The translations under genes and the position numbers were made by a program. DNA of 64,000 nucleotides from Mycolicibacterium rhodesiae NBB3 (lineage in GTDB: Bacteria; Actinomycetota; Actinomycetes; Mycobacteriales; Mycobacteriaceae). Location of the stretch: contig NC_016604.1 of the NCBI RefSeq assembly GCF_000230895.2, positions 5,890,001-5,954,000 of the forward strand, in the 5' to 3' direction. Below, in pieces: positions 48,410 to 57,462 of this stretch. A model generated the notes under the pieces. That model saw only the letters and a list, made by a program, of their open reading frames with translations, did no database searches and was not told where the DNA came from. Each line of letters starts with the position of its first letter. Positions within the stretch are counted from its first letter, which is position 1.

Positions 48410-49750
48410 TTAACCGAGCAGTGCGTCGACGAACGCCGCGGGCTCGAACGGCGCAAGATCGTCGGGACCCTCGCCCAACCCGACGAGTTTGACGGGCACA
48501 CCCAATTCCTGCTGCACGCGGAACACGATTCCGCCCTTGGCTGTGCCGTCGAGCTTGGTGAGCACCACACCGGTGATGTTCACGACCTCGGCGAACACCC
48601 GGGCCTGCGGCAGGCTGTTCTGACCGATCGTGGCGTCGAGGACGAGAAGGACCTCGTCGACCTCGGCGCGCTTTTCCACCACCCGTTTGACCTTGCCGAG
48701 TTCGTCCATCAGCCCGGTCTTGGTGTGCAGGCGTCCCGCGGTGTCGATGACGACGACGTCGGCGCCTGCCTCGATACCGGTGTCGACGGCATCGAACGCC
48801 ACCGATGCGGGGTCGGCGCCCTCAGGACCGCGCACCACCTGCGCGCCCACCCGGGACGCCCAACTCTGCAGCTGGTCGGCGGCGGCGGCGCGGAAGGTGT
48901 CGGCGGCCCCCAACACGACGCGGCGGCCGTCCGCCACCAGCACGCGCGCCAGCTTGCCGACCGTCGTGGTCTTCCCGGTGCCGTTGACACCGACGACGAG
49001 TAGGACCGACGGCTTATCGGCATGCGGCAGCGCCCTGATCGAGCGGTCCAGGCCGGGCTGCAGTTCGTTGACCAGTACGTCTCGCAGTACTTCACGAGCG
49101 TCGGCCTCGGTACGTACCTGGCTGCTCGCCATCCGCGACCGCAGCGAAGTGACGACGGATTCGGTCGTTACTGGCCCGAGGTCGGCGATCAACAATGTGT
49201 CCTCGACGTCCTGCCAGGAGTCCTCGTCGAGGTCCCCTCCGCCCAGCAGGCCGAGCATGCTGCGGCCCAGTGTGTTCTGCGACTTGGCCAGCCGCCCCCG
49301 CAGCCGCTCCAGCCGGCCTTCCGGAGGCGCTATGGCGCCGACATCGGGCGCCGCAGGCGCGACCTCGTCGAGCACGGGCGCAGCAGGAGTCGGGGGCGGT
49401 GGTGCGTCCGCTGGTGGTGGCGCCGGAGGTTCCTCGACGACCTGCGGCTCAGGAAGTCGCACGTCCGCGATGGGCCGCTTGGGTGCGTCACGCGGAATCG
49501 TGGCATCATCGCCAACGGCGGGTAATCCGCTGGTATCGATGCGTTCGACTGGCTCCGCAGGGGGCGCTGACTGCGAGAACGCGATGGTTGACGATGCGGT
49601 GTATCCGCCAGAGCGGTCGACAGGAGTGGCAGTGTCTGTAGAGGACAGGCTGATCCGTCGGCGTCGGTACCGCACCAGGCCCACGACGAGCGCGGCGATA
49701 AGCAGAACGGCGATGACCGCTACCGCGATCCACAAGACAGAATCTGTCAC
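48410..49750 (-). CDS. ftsY: Signal recognition particle receptor FtsY
   Basis: A 446-aa SRP receptor. An N-terminal transmembrane helix (about residues 4-26) is followed by an acidic/Pro-rich linker, then the N domain (GRLAKSQNTLGRSMLGLLGG). The G domain has GVNGTGKTTTVGKLA, ADTFRAAAADQL, DTAGRLHTKTGLMDEL and TKLDGTAKGGIVF. GTG at 49750. The helix anchors it at the membrane, where it receives ribosome-SRP complexes from Ffh encoded nearby. It is separated from amt by about 170 bases holding the GlnR-like boxes. Confidence 0.96.
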   Translation of the reverse strand: MTDSVLWIAVAVIAVLLIAALVVGLVRYRRRRISLSSTDTATPVDRSGGYTASSTIAFSQSAPPAEPVERIDTSGLPAVGDDATIPRDAPKRPIADVRLPEPQVVEEPPAPPPADAPPPPTPAAPVLDEVAPAAPDVGAIAPPEGRLERLRGRLAKSQNTLGRSMLGLLGGGDLDEDSWQDVEDTLLIADLGPVTTESVVTSLRSRMASSQVRTEADAREVLRDVLVNELQPGLDRSIRALPHADKPSVLLVVGVNGTGKTTTVGKLARVLVADGRRVVLGAADTFRAAAADQLQSWASRVGAQVVRGPEGADPASVAFDAVDTGIEAGADVVVIDTAGRLHTKTGLMDELGKVKRVVEKRAEVDEVLLVLDATIGQNSLPQARVFAEVVNITGVVLTKLDGTAKGGIVFRVQQELGVPVKLVGLGEGPDDLAPFEPAAFVDALLG

Positions 49751-49811
49751 CGCGTCATTGTCTCAGGAGCGATAGCCGGTGACTCCTGCGCCCGGAAGCT
49801 CCGGCGGACTC

Positions 49812-50813
49812 ATGGAAACTCGCAAGCGACGGCACATCGATGTGTGTCTGGGCGAGGCTGTCGAATATCAGACGGTGAGCACCGGCTTCGAGCGCTACCG
49901 GTTGCCCTACAACGCGCTGACCCAGACCGATCTCGGGGCCATCGACCTGTCAGGCGAATTTCTCGGCACGCGTCTGCGCGCTCCGGTGCTCATCGGAGCG
50001 ATGACGGGCGGCGCGGAGTTGTCCGCCACGATCAATCGCAACCTTGCCCAGGCGGCCCAACAGCTCGGCATCGGCATGATGTTGGGTTCGCAGCGAATCA
50101 TGCTCGACAACGACTCGGCCTCAGAGTCGTTCCGCGTCCGCGACGTGGCGCCGGACGTGCTGCTGATCGGCAACATCGGACTCGCTCAGTTGAGCGCGTC
50201 GATGGCCCCTGCGCTGATCGACGCGCTCGACAGAGTGAACGCCAATGCCCTTGCAGTGCATACCAACCCGCTGCAGGAAGCCATGCAGCACAAGGGTGAC
50301 ACCGACTTCTCGGGTTCGATCGCCCGCCTGCGAGACGTCGCGGGGACCATCGGTTATCCGGTGATGCTCAAGGAGGTTGGTCACGGTATCGGGGCCGCCG
50401 CGGCCGCGGAACTCGCGGACTGCCCGATCGCGGCCGTGGATGTGGCGGGGGCCGGGGGCACGTCGTGGGCGCGCGTCGAGCAGTTCGTCAGGTTCGGCGA
50501 GATCCGCTACCCGGCACTGGCCGAGTGGGGCATCCCGACCGCTCAGGCCCTCTTGGAGGTGCGCCGCGCGCTACCTGGTGTTCCGCTGGTCGCGTCCGGC
50601 GGCATCCGTACCGGGATGGACGCCGCCAAGGCGCTGGCCCTCGGCGCCGACGTGGTCTCGGTGGCGAGGCCGCTGCTGGCGCCGGCGATCGAATCGCCTG
50701 CCGCCGTTGTGGATTGGCTGGAACTCTTCATCGACGAACTTCTGATCTGCCTCCACGGCTGCGGTGCGGCGGACCTCACCGAACTTCGCGAGGGCGGCGT
50801 CACCCCGCTGTGA
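49812..50813 (+). CDS. fni: Type 2 isopentenyl-diphosphate delta-isomerase
   Basis: A 333-aa FMN-dependent enzyme that interconverts IPP and DMAPP. METRKRRHIDVCLGEAVEY opens the family. VLIGAMTGGAELS, MMLGSQRIMLDN, HTNPLQEAMQHKGDTDFSG, MLKEVGHGIG, DVAGAGGTSWARVE and ASGGIRTGMDAAKALALGADVVSVARPLL are its FMN and substrate loops. ATG at 49812. M. tuberculosis relies on the unrelated type 1 Idi and lacks a gene at this spot, so this is an addition between ftsY and smc. It is divergent from ftsY and convergent with smc across a palindromic repeat. Confidence 0.94.
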   Translation: METRKRRHIDVCLGEAVEYQTVSTGFERYRLPYNALTQTDLGAIDLSGEFLGTRLRAPVLIGAMTGGAELSATINRNLAQAAQQLGIGMMLGSQRIMLDNDSASESFRVRDVAPDVLLIGNIGLAQLSASMAPALIDALDRVNANALAVHTNPLQEAMQHKGDTDFSGSIARLRDVAGTIGYPVMLKEVGHGIGAAAAAELADCPIAAVDVAGAGGTSWARVEQFVRFGEIRYPALAEWGIPTAQALLEVRRALPGVPLVASGGIRTGMDAAKALALGADVVSVARPLLAPAIESPAAVVDWLELFIDELLICLHGCGAADLTELREGGVTPL

Positions 50814-50859
50814 TTTCGGTGCGCTGACGATCGCTGGGCGAACGTTCGCGCACCAAATC
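50812..50859. repeat. Dispersed palindromic intergenic repeat, copy 2
   Basis: GATTTCGGTGCGC (50812-50824) pairs with GCGCACC and AAATC (50848-50859); inner ACGATCGC/GCGAACGT extends the stem with mismatches. The first half matches copy 1 at 38886 in GGTGCGCTnACGATCG. It overlaps the fni stop codon and ends 4 bases before the smc stop, so it could terminate both convergent transcripts. Confidence 0.7.
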
Positions 50860-50863
50860 GCTG

Positions 50864-53800
50864 TCAGTTGGCGGCGCCGACCAGCTGCTCGCCCCGCATA
50901 CGCTGGCTTATCACTGCGGTGATGCCGTCGTCACGCATTGTCACGCCGTACAGCGCGTCGGCGATCTCCATGGTCGGCTTCTGATGCGTGATGACGAGCA
51001 GCTGCGACTGGCTGCGCAGCTGCTCGAACAGGCCCAGCAGGCGGCGCAGGTTCACGTCGTCGAGCGCGGCCTCGACCTCGTCCATGACGTAGAACGGCGA
51101 GGGCCGCGCACGGAAGATGGCCACCAGCATCGCGACCGCGGTCAGCGACTTCTCTCCGCCGGAGAGCAGCGAGAGCCGCTTGATCTTCTTGCCGGGCGGG
51201 CGAGCCTCGACCTCGATGCCGGTGGTGAGCATGTCATCGGGATTGGTCAGCAGCAGCCGGCCTTCACCCCCGGGGAACAACGTCGAAAACACTTCTTGGA
51301 ACTCACGTTCCACATCGGCGTACGCCTCGGCGAACACCTGCAGGATGCGTGCGTCGACATCTTCGATGACGTCCAGCAGATCCTTACGGGCCGCCTTGAC
51401 ATCCTCCAGCTGTGTTGACAGGAAGTTATAGCGCTCTTCCAGCGCGGCGAATTCCTCGAGTGCCAACGGGTTCACTCGGCCCAGCTCGTTGAGTTCGCGC
51501 TCGGCCTTCTTGGCGCGACGCTCCTGGGTGGGCCGGTCGAACGGCAGGGGCGCCGGAGCCGTCACCTGTTCACCGCGTTCGCGCGCCTGCTCGTACTCGG
51601 CCATCTCCAGCTCCGACGGAGGCAGTGTGACGTCGGGGCCGTATTCGGCGACAAGATCTGCGGCGGCCATCCCAAAACTCTCGAGGATGTGCTCCTCGAG
51701 CTGTTCGATACGAAGCGCCGCTTGCGCTTTGGCGATCTCGTCGCGATGCAGCGCGTCGGTGAGGGAAGCGATCTTGGCGCCGAGCTCATTGACCTCTTCG
51801 CGTGCCTTCGCCAGCGCGGTGGCGCGGTGCTGACGCTCGGCGGCGACGTCGTCACGAGCACGCGACGCGACCGCCACCGCGGCACCGAGCCGCTGCGCGA
51901 CAAGCCGGCCCGACTCTGCCACCGCCGCCGCCACCGCTGCGGCGTGCACGCGCGCCTCACGTGCGCGCTGAGCACGCAGCCGGGCATCCCGTTCGGCAGC
52001 CGCCGCCCGGCGCAATGAATCCGCCTGTCCACGAACCGCGTTCGCACGCTCTTCGGCGGTGCGCACAGCCAGGCGTGCCTCGACCTCGGCCGCCCGGGCG
52101 ACCTCGGCGGCCGCCATGGACTCCTGCCGGTTGACGGGTTCCGACTCAAACGTCGGCTCCTGCTGCGCATTGTGCAGCCGTTGCTCGAGCTCGGTGAGTT
52201 CCTGAACGGTCTGATTGCGCCCGGCCTCGAGTTCGTCGCGCTGCTTGATCAGCCGCTGCCATTCGTCGTCGGTGGCGCGGGCGTCCTGACCGAGCCGGCC
52301 GAGCTGCTCATAGACCGCCGAGATGGCCGCATCGGACTCGTTGAGCGCGGCCAGTGCCTGCTCGGCGGCGTCCTGCCGGGCGGCCTGCTCGGCCAGCGCG
52401 CCGGCAAGAGCGGCTGACAGTTCGGCGGTCTGCTTCTCGGCCGCCACCAGTTCGCCGCGGGCCTTCTCGACCTCTGACGCGATCTCCAGCGTGCTGGGCT
52501 TGCGGTCGGACCCGCCGGTCACCCAACCCGCGCCGACCAGATCACCGTCGGCGGTGACCGCTTTCAGGTGCGGACGCGCTGCGACCACGTCGAGCGCCGC
52601 GGAAAGGTCACTGACCACCGCAACACCGGACAGCAACGCGGTGATCGCTCCCTGCAGTCGGTCGGGTGCATCGACAAGATCCAGCGCCCACTGCGCCCCG
52701 TCGGGCGGCGGGCCCGCGTTCGGCACCGAGGGGTGAGGCCAGTCACCGAGCACGATGGCCGCGCGGCCGCCGTCGGACTGCTTCAACGCGACGACGGCCG
52801 AGCGCGCCGCCCCCGAGTTCTCGGCGGCGACGGCGTCAGCGGCCGCACCCAGCACCGCAGCAATGGCCACCTCGTAGCCGGGACGGACTTTGACCAGGTT
52901 GGCAATCGACCCGAAAAGTCCTGCGCCACCGTGGTGTTTCTGCAGCCACGCCGCACCGTCCTTGCGATCGAGCCCGACCGACAGCGCTTCGATGCGAGCC
53001 CGCAGCGACGCGACCTGACGTTCGGCACCACGCTCGGCGGCCTGCAGTTCGGCGACGCGTTCATCGGCGAGCCGGAGCGCGCTGACCGTGCGGTCGTGAT
53101 GATCGTCGAGACCGACCTCACCGGCGTCGAGTTCACCGACTCTGCTCTGAACGGTCTCGAACTCCGCCTGCGTCTGCTGAGCTTTCGACGCGGCCTCCTC
53201 GATGCCGCCGGTCAGCCGCGCGACGGTCTCATCGATCGATTCGACGCGGGTGCGCATCGTGTCGACCTGACCGGCCAGCCTGGCCAGACCTTCACGCCGA
53301 TCGGCCTCGGCGCGGACAGCGGCCAGATGGGCGCGTTCGGCTTCGGCGGCCGCGGCCTCCCGCTCGCTGAGTTCGGTACGGGCGGCTTCCAGCCGCGTCC
53401 GCGATTCGGTCAGCTCCTCGAGCAGTTGCCGCTCCTGGGCGGCGACCTCCTCGGCCTGGGCCTCGAGCTCGTCGGGATCGGGACCGGTGGAGTTCACCGG
53501 CTCGGTGTCCAGATGTTGGGCCCGCTCGCTGGCGATGCGCACCGTCGCACCGACGCGTTCGGCCAGCGCCGACAGTGAAAACCAGGTCTGCTGAGATGCT
53601 TCCGCGCGTTCGCTGAGGCTGCCAACCGCCGACTCGTGGGCAGTCAGTTCGACGGTTCGGGCTTCGAGCCGGGTGGCCAGTTCGTCGTGTTCGCGGCGCA
53701 GCGTCGACTCGGTGTGGTTGGTGTCCTCGAACTCCGCTTTACGACTGACCAGGTCGTCGGCCGCCAATCGCAGCCGCGCGTCGCGCAGGTCGGCCTGGAT

Positions 53801-54451
53801 GGTTTGGGCGCGACGGGCCATCTCGGCCTGCCTGCCCAGGGGTTTGAGCTGACGGCGCAACTCGGTCGTGAGGTCGGTCAGCCGCGCCAGGTTGGCCGAC
53901 ATGGAGTCGAGCTTGCGGACGGCCTTTTCCTTGCGCTTGCGGTGTTTGAGGACACCTGCGGCCTCCTCGATGAACGCGCGCCGGTCCTCCGGACGGGATT
54001 CAAGGATTTCGGAGAGCTTGCCCTGGCCGACGATCACGTGCATCTCGCGGCCGATGCCCGAGTCGGACAGCAGCTCCTGCACATCCATCAAACGACAACT
54101 GGCACCGTTGATCTCGTATTCACTGCCGCCGTCGCGAAACATCCGCCGGGTGATCGACACCTCGGAGTATTCGATCGGCAACGAGTTGTCGGAGTTGTCG
54201 ATCGTGACCGTGACCTCCGCGCGGCCCAACGGTGGACGTGAGGACGTGCCCGCGAAGATGACGTCTTCCATCTTGCCGCCGCGCAGCGTCTTGGCGCCTT
54301 GTTCACCCATCACCCACGTGAGCGCGTCGACCACATTCGACTTGCCGGACCCGTTCGGGCCGACCACACACGTGATGCCTGGCTCGAAGCGCAGAGTCGT
54401 CGGCGAAGCAAACGACTTGAAGCCCTTCAGCGTCAGACTCTTGAGGTGCAC
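50864..54451 (-). CDS. smc: Chromosome segregation protein SMC
   Basis: A 1195-aa SMC ATPase. GTG at 54451 gives VHLKSLTLKGFKSFASPTTL, matching the mycobacterial start; an upstream open frame to 54523 is dropped. Walker A is GPNGSGKSN (about residues 32-40). Two long coiled coils flank the hinge (LFGSIANLVKVRPGYEVAIAAVLG...). The C-terminal head has LSGGEKSLTAVAMLVAIF (signature) and FYVMDEVEAALDD (Walker B). It works with ScpA/ScpB, not in this window, to organise the chromosome. Convergent with fni. Confidence 0.97.
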   Translation of the reverse strand: MHLKSLTLKGFKSFASPTTLRFEPGITCVVGPNGSGKSNVVDALTWVMGEQGAKTLRGGKMEDVIFAGTSSRPPLGRAEVTVTIDNSDNSLPIEYSEVSITRRMFRDGGSEYEINGASCRLMDVQELLSDSGIGREMHVIVGQGKLSEILESRPEDRRAFIEEAAGVLKHRKRKEKAVRKLDSMSANLARLTDLTTELRRQLKPLGRQAEMARRAQTIQADLRDARLRLAADDLVSRKAEFEDTNHTESTLRREHDELATRLEARTVELTAHESAVGSLSERAEASQQTWFSLSALAERVGATVRIASERAQHLDTEPVNSTGPDPDELEAQAEEVAAQERQLLEELTESRTRLEAARTELSEREAAAAEAERAHLAAVRAEADRREGLARLAGQVDTMRTRVESIDETVARLTGGIEEAASKAQQTQAEFETVQSRVGELDAGEVGLDDHHDRTVSALRLADERVAELQAAERGAERQVASLRARIEALSVGLDRKDGAAWLQKHHGGAGLFGSIANLVKVRPGYEVAIAAVLGAAADAVAAENSGAARSAVVALKQSDGGRAAIVLGDWPHPSVPNAGPPPDGAQWALDLVDAPDRLQGAITALLSGVAVVSDLSAALDVVAARPHLKAVTADGDLVGAGWVTGGSDRKPSTLEIASEVEKARGELVAAEKQTAELSAALAGALAEQAARQDAAEQALAALNESDAAISAVYEQLGRLGQDARATDDEWQRLIKQRDELEAGRNQTVQELTELEQRLHNAQQEPTFESEPVNRQESMAAAEVARAAEVEARLAVRTAEERANAVRGQADSLRRAAAAERDARLRAQRAREARVHAAAVAAAVAESGRLVAQRLGAAVAVASRARDDVAAERQHRATALAKAREEVNELGAKIASLTDALHRDEIAKAQAALRIEQLEEHILESFGMAAADLVAEYGPDVTLPPSELEMAEYEQARERGEQVTAPAPLPFDRPTQERRAKKAERELNELGRVNPLALEEFAALEERYNFLSTQLEDVKAARKDLLDVIEDVDARILQVFAEAYADVEREFQEVFSTLFPGGEGRLLLTNPDDMLTTGIEVEARPPGKKIKRLSLLSGGEKSLTAVAMLVAIFRARPSPFYVMDEVEAALDDVNLRRLLGLFEQLRSQSQLLVITHQKPTMEIADALYGVTMRDDGITAVISQRMRGEQLVGAAN

Positions 54452-54477
54452 GACGTGCCACACTACCGTCGCGCAGG

Positions 54478-54762
54478 CTAACGCTCGGTGAACCCCGATA
54501 GCGTTTCGCCGACTTCTGACCAATCCGCGATGACTTTGTCGACATGACCGGGCGTGTCGCCGCCTTGCAGCAGGTCAAGTAGCTTTTCGCAGGCCGTCCG
54601 CGGACCCTGGGCCACTACCTGAACGCGGCCATCCGGCCTGTTCGAGGCGAATCCGGTCAAGCCCAATTCCAGGGCGCGCGACCTGGTCCACCACCTAAAC
54701 CCAACCCCTTGGACACGTCCGTGCACCCAAGCCGTCAGGCGTACCTCAGCTAACTCCTGCAT
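54478..54762 (-). CDS. acyP: Acylphosphatase
   Basis: A 94-aa small enzyme that hydrolyses carboxyl-phosphate bonds. It has VHGRVQGVGFRWWTRSRALELGLTGFASN with the catalytic Arg and Asn of the family, then GRVQVVAQGP and the C-terminal GFTER. ATG at 54762 with GAGG upstream is preferred over the extended frame to 54774. It overlaps the end of the OsmC-like gene by 17 bases and lies 26 bases before smc, so the three are likely co-transcribed, as in M. tuberculosis. Confidence 0.95.
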   Translation of the reverse strand: MQELAEVRLTAWVHGRVQGVGFRWWTRSRALELGLTGFASNRPDGRVQVVAQGPRTACEKLLDLLQGGDTPGHVDKVIADWSEVGETLSGFTER

Positions 54763-55162
54763 CAACAACCTCAAACGTCACTTTGGTACCGGACTTCAGC
54801 GTACGTCCAACGGTGCAGACCTGATCGATGGCCCGCTCCACCACGGTGAGTACCCGCGCCCGCTCGTCCTGCGACAGTCCCGATAGGTCGAGTTCCATCC
54901 GCTCCTCGAGTAGCGGATAGCGCTCCTGCTCGCGGTCGGCGGCGCCGGACACTCTGATCGTCGTCGCGTACTCCTCGCCGAGCCGTCGCTGCAATGGGGC
55001 GTCGCTGGCCATCCCGCTGCACGCCGCGAGTGCGATCTTCATGAGCTCGCCTGGCGTGAAGACACCGTCCACGTCTTCGCTGCCGACGAGTACCTCGGCG
55101 TTGCGCGAGCTGCGTCCCGTATAGCGCCGTGCGCCGGTGCGCTCCACCCACAATTCAGTCAT
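54746..55162 (-). CDS. OsmC family protein (Rv2923c homologue)
   Basis: A 138-aa OsmC/Ohr-fold protein. ATG at 55162 gives MTELWVERTGARRYTGRSSRNAEVLVG. It has FTPGELMKIALAACSGMASDAP with the first conserved Cys, and VERAIDQVCTVGRTLKSG with the second, matching the two-Cys pattern of organic-hydroperoxide or osmotically induced proteins. It probably reduces peroxides. It overlaps acyP by 17 bases. Confidence 0.92.
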   Translation of the reverse strand: MTELWVERTGARRYTGRSSRNAEVLVGSEDVDGVFTPGELMKIALAACSGMASDAPLQRRLGEEYATTIRVSGAADREQERYPLLEERMELDLSGLSQDERARVLTVVERAIDQVCTVGRTLKSGTKVTFEVVDAGVS

Positions 55163-55238
55163 GCTGCCCATCTTGTCGAAACTGCTACCAGATCGCGAAA
55201 TCGCGAGTTTGCGCGATCTCTCCGCAGTCTCGGCGCAG

Positions 55239-56129
55239 CTACGAGTGTCGGACTCGTGGGCGCGGTTGGCATTTCGGGCAGTAGAACGACGAGCGGTTCA
55301 TGAACTTCTCCCGTCGCATCACCGCGCCGCAGCGCCGGCACGGTTCACCTTCGCGGCCGTAGGCGTCCAGCGATCGCTCGAAATAGCCCGATTCACCGTT
55401 GACGTTCACATACAGCGAGTCGAACGACGTCCCACCCTGGCCCAGCGCCTCGGTCATCACATCGGTGGCGGCGTCGAGCACCTCACCCAGCTTCGCCCGC
55501 GTCAGCGACGACGCCAGCCGGGCGCCGTTGATCTTCGCGCGCCACAGCGCCTCGTCGGCGTAGATGTTGCCGACGCCCGACACGACCGTCTGGTCCAGCA
55601 GCTGACGCTTGATCTCGGAGTGCTTGCGCCGCAACACGGTAACGACGCCGTCGCGATTGAAGTCGGGATCGAGGGGGTCGCGGGCGATGTGAGCGACGGG
55701 CATCGGGACTTCGGTGCCGTCGACCGTGACGACGTCGGCGAGCATCCAGCCGCCGAACGTGCGCTGGTCCACAAAACTCAACGCGGTGCCGTCGTCGAGC
55801 AACGCAGCGATGCGCAGGTGGTCCTCCCGCGGCTCACGTTGTCCTCTCCTCGCGCGAGCGCTCGTCGGCGCCCCGATGAGCATCTGCCCGCTCATGCCGA
55901 GATGGACGACGAGAGCGCAGCCGTCATCGAGCGTCAGCCACAGGTACTTGCCTCGTCGTCCCGTGCCGACAATCCGCGAATTCAGCAGGCGCGCAGTCAA
56001 ATCGGCGGGCCCGGCCTCGTGCCTGCGCACCGCGCGCGGGTGGTGCACCCGGACGGCGCTGATGGTCTTGTCGACGACGTGCGCATCCAGCCCCCGACGA
56101 ACGACCTCGACTTCGGGAAGCTCAGGCAT
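55239..56129 (-). CDS. mutM: Formamidopyrimidine-DNA glycosylase (Fpg/MutM)
   Basis: A 296-aa bifunctional glycosylase/AP lyase that removes 8-oxoguanine. The mature N-terminal Pro (MPELPEVEVVRRGL) is the nucleophile, next to the catalytic Glu. It has the GRRGKYLWL Lys, VHLGMSGQ, and a helix-two-turn-helix region with LLDQTVVSGVGNIYADEALW. The zinc finger is CRRCGAVMRREKF...FYCPKC. Its ATG overlaps the rnc stop by 8 bases (ATGCCTGA). Confidence 0.97.
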   Translation of the reverse strand: MPELPEVEVVRRGLDAHVVDKTISAVRVHHPRAVRRHEAGPADLTARLLNSRIVGTGRRGKYLWLTLDDGCALVVHLGMSGQMLIGAPTSARARRGQREPREDHLRIAALLDDGTALSFVDQRTFGGWMLADVVTVDGTEVPMPVAHIARDPLDPDFNRDGVVTVLRRKHSEIKRQLLDQTVVSGVGNIYADEALWRAKINGARLASSLTRAKLGEVLDAATDVMTEALGQGGTSFDSLYVNVNGESGYFERSLDAYGREGEPCRRCGAVMRREKFMNRSSFYCPKCQPRPRVRHS

Positions 56130-56826
56130 CTACGCCGGACGCGGATTCGAGTGCATTCCACGCGGCCGCGGCGGCCTTGAGCTCGGCCTCTTTCTTCGTG
56201 CGGCCGACACCCTTGCCGTACTCCGTGTCGGCGACGACCACGGCCGCGGTGAACTCCTTGTCATGGTCGGGACCCGTCGACGTCACCACGTACGACGGTG
56301 CGCCCATGCCGCGGGAGGCGGTGAGTTCCTGCAGACTGCTCTTCCAGTCCAGTCCCGCGCCGAGTGTCGGGGCGGTGTCCAACAGCGAGGCGAACAACCG
56401 CAGGATCACCTCCCGCGCCGTCCCGATGCCGTGCTCGACATAGATTGCGCCGAGCAGAGATTCGACGCCGTCGGCGAGGATGCTGGCCTTGTCCGCGCCG
56501 CCGGAGTTCTCCTCACCCTTGCCCAGTAGCAGGTACGCGCCGAGCCCGTCGTCGGACAGCTCGCGCCCGACATCGGCCAGCGCGTGGGTGTTGACGATGC
56601 TCGCCCGCAGCTTGGCCAGGTCGCCCTCGGTGCGGTCGGGATGGCGATGGTAGAGCTCCTCGGTGATGGTCAGCCCGAGCACGGCGTCGCCGAGGAACTC
56701 GAGGCGCTCGTTGGTGGGCAACCCGCCGTTCTCGTACGAATAACTGCGGTGCGTGAGCGAGATCGTGAGGAGTTCATCGGGCAGGTCGACACCCAGCGCC
56801 TTGAGCAACGGCGCGCGGTCAGGCAC
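56122..56826 (-). CDS. rnc: Ribonuclease III
   Basis: A 234-aa double-stranded RNA endonuclease. The catalytic signature is NERLEFLGDAVLGLTI, with a second acidic set in ILADGVESLLGAIY. The C-terminal dsRNA-binding domain is DWKSSLQELTASRGMGAPSY...FTAAVVVADTEYGKGVGRTKKEAELKAAAAAW. GTG at 56826 overlaps the DUF177 stop by 8 bases (GTGCCTGA). The longer open frame to 57027 is a shadow of DUF177. Conserved rnc-mutM neighbourhood. Confidence 0.97.
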   Translation of the reverse strand: MPDRAPLLKALGVDLPDELLTISLTHRSYSYENGGLPTNERLEFLGDAVLGLTITEELYHRHPDRTEGDLAKLRASIVNTHALADVGRELSDDGLGAYLLLGKGEENSGGADKASILADGVESLLGAIYVEHGIGTAREVILRLFASLLDTAPTLGAGLDWKSSLQELTASRGMGAPSYVVTSTGPDHDKEFTAAVVVADTEYGKGVGRTKKEAELKAAAAAWNALESASGVDA

Positions 56827-57430
56827 GGTTGTCCTCGGTGGGATTGTCGGCGCCGCCGACAGTAGTGGGATTGTCGACCATGCCTGCAAGCTTCGCCCAG
56901 CGCGGATCGATCTGTTCGTGTGAGTGTCCGGGCTCAGCCGTCGCCAGCGGTACTCCGCACTCAGAACACAGCCCGGCGCAGTCGGGCCCGCACAGCGGCA
57001 CGAACGGCAACGCCAGCCCGACCGCATCGATGATCGGTTGTTCGAGATCGACGGTGTCGTCGACGACGCGCCCGATCTCGTCTGCCTCGCTGGTCTCGTC
57101 GGTGGCGCTGTCGGGGTAGGCGAACAGCTCGGTGAGATCTATCTCGACGTGCCCGGTGATCGGTGTTAGGCAGCGCGAACACTCACCCGTTGTGGGAGCG
57201 GACATCGTGCCGGAAACCAGCACACCTTCTGAGACCGACTCGAGCCGCAGGTCCAGCTCCAGCGGCGCGCCCTCGTCGATCGCGATCAGATCCAACCCGA
57301 TACGTAACGGACTGGGCACCGTCTCCGTCACGGTCATCATCGATCCGGGCCTGCGCCCCAGCCTGGAGATATTCAGCACAAGCGGTGACCGGGACGCGCG
57401 CCGCGCCGGCGCCTTCGCATGAGTCGCCAT
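56819..57430 (-). CDS. DUF177/YceD family protein (Rv2926c homologue)
   Basis: A 203-aa protein starting at ATG 57430 (MATHAKAPARRASRSPLVLNISRLGRRPGS). It has the family hallmark GECSRCLTPITGHVEIDLTELFAY, and a C-terminal four-Cys cluster LCGPDCAGLCSECG with GHSHEQIDPRWAKLAGM. DUF177 is normally linked to 23S rRNA metabolism and to rpmF in other bacteria; rpmF is not adjacent here. The Cys cluster probably binds zinc. It overlaps rnc. Confidence 0.93.
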   Translation of the reverse strand: MATHAKAPARRASRSPLVLNISRLGRRPGSMMTVTETVPSPLRIGLDLIAIDEGAPLELDLRLESVSEGVLVSGTMSAPTTGECSRCLTPITGHVEIDLTELFAYPDSATDETSEADEIGRVVDDTVDLEQPIIDAVGLALPFVPLCGPDCAGLCSECGVPLATAEPGHSHEQIDPRWAKLAGMVDNPTTVGGADNPTEDNRA

Positions 57431-57462
57431 AAGAATCGATCTTACGGCGACCGTCTCAGGAG

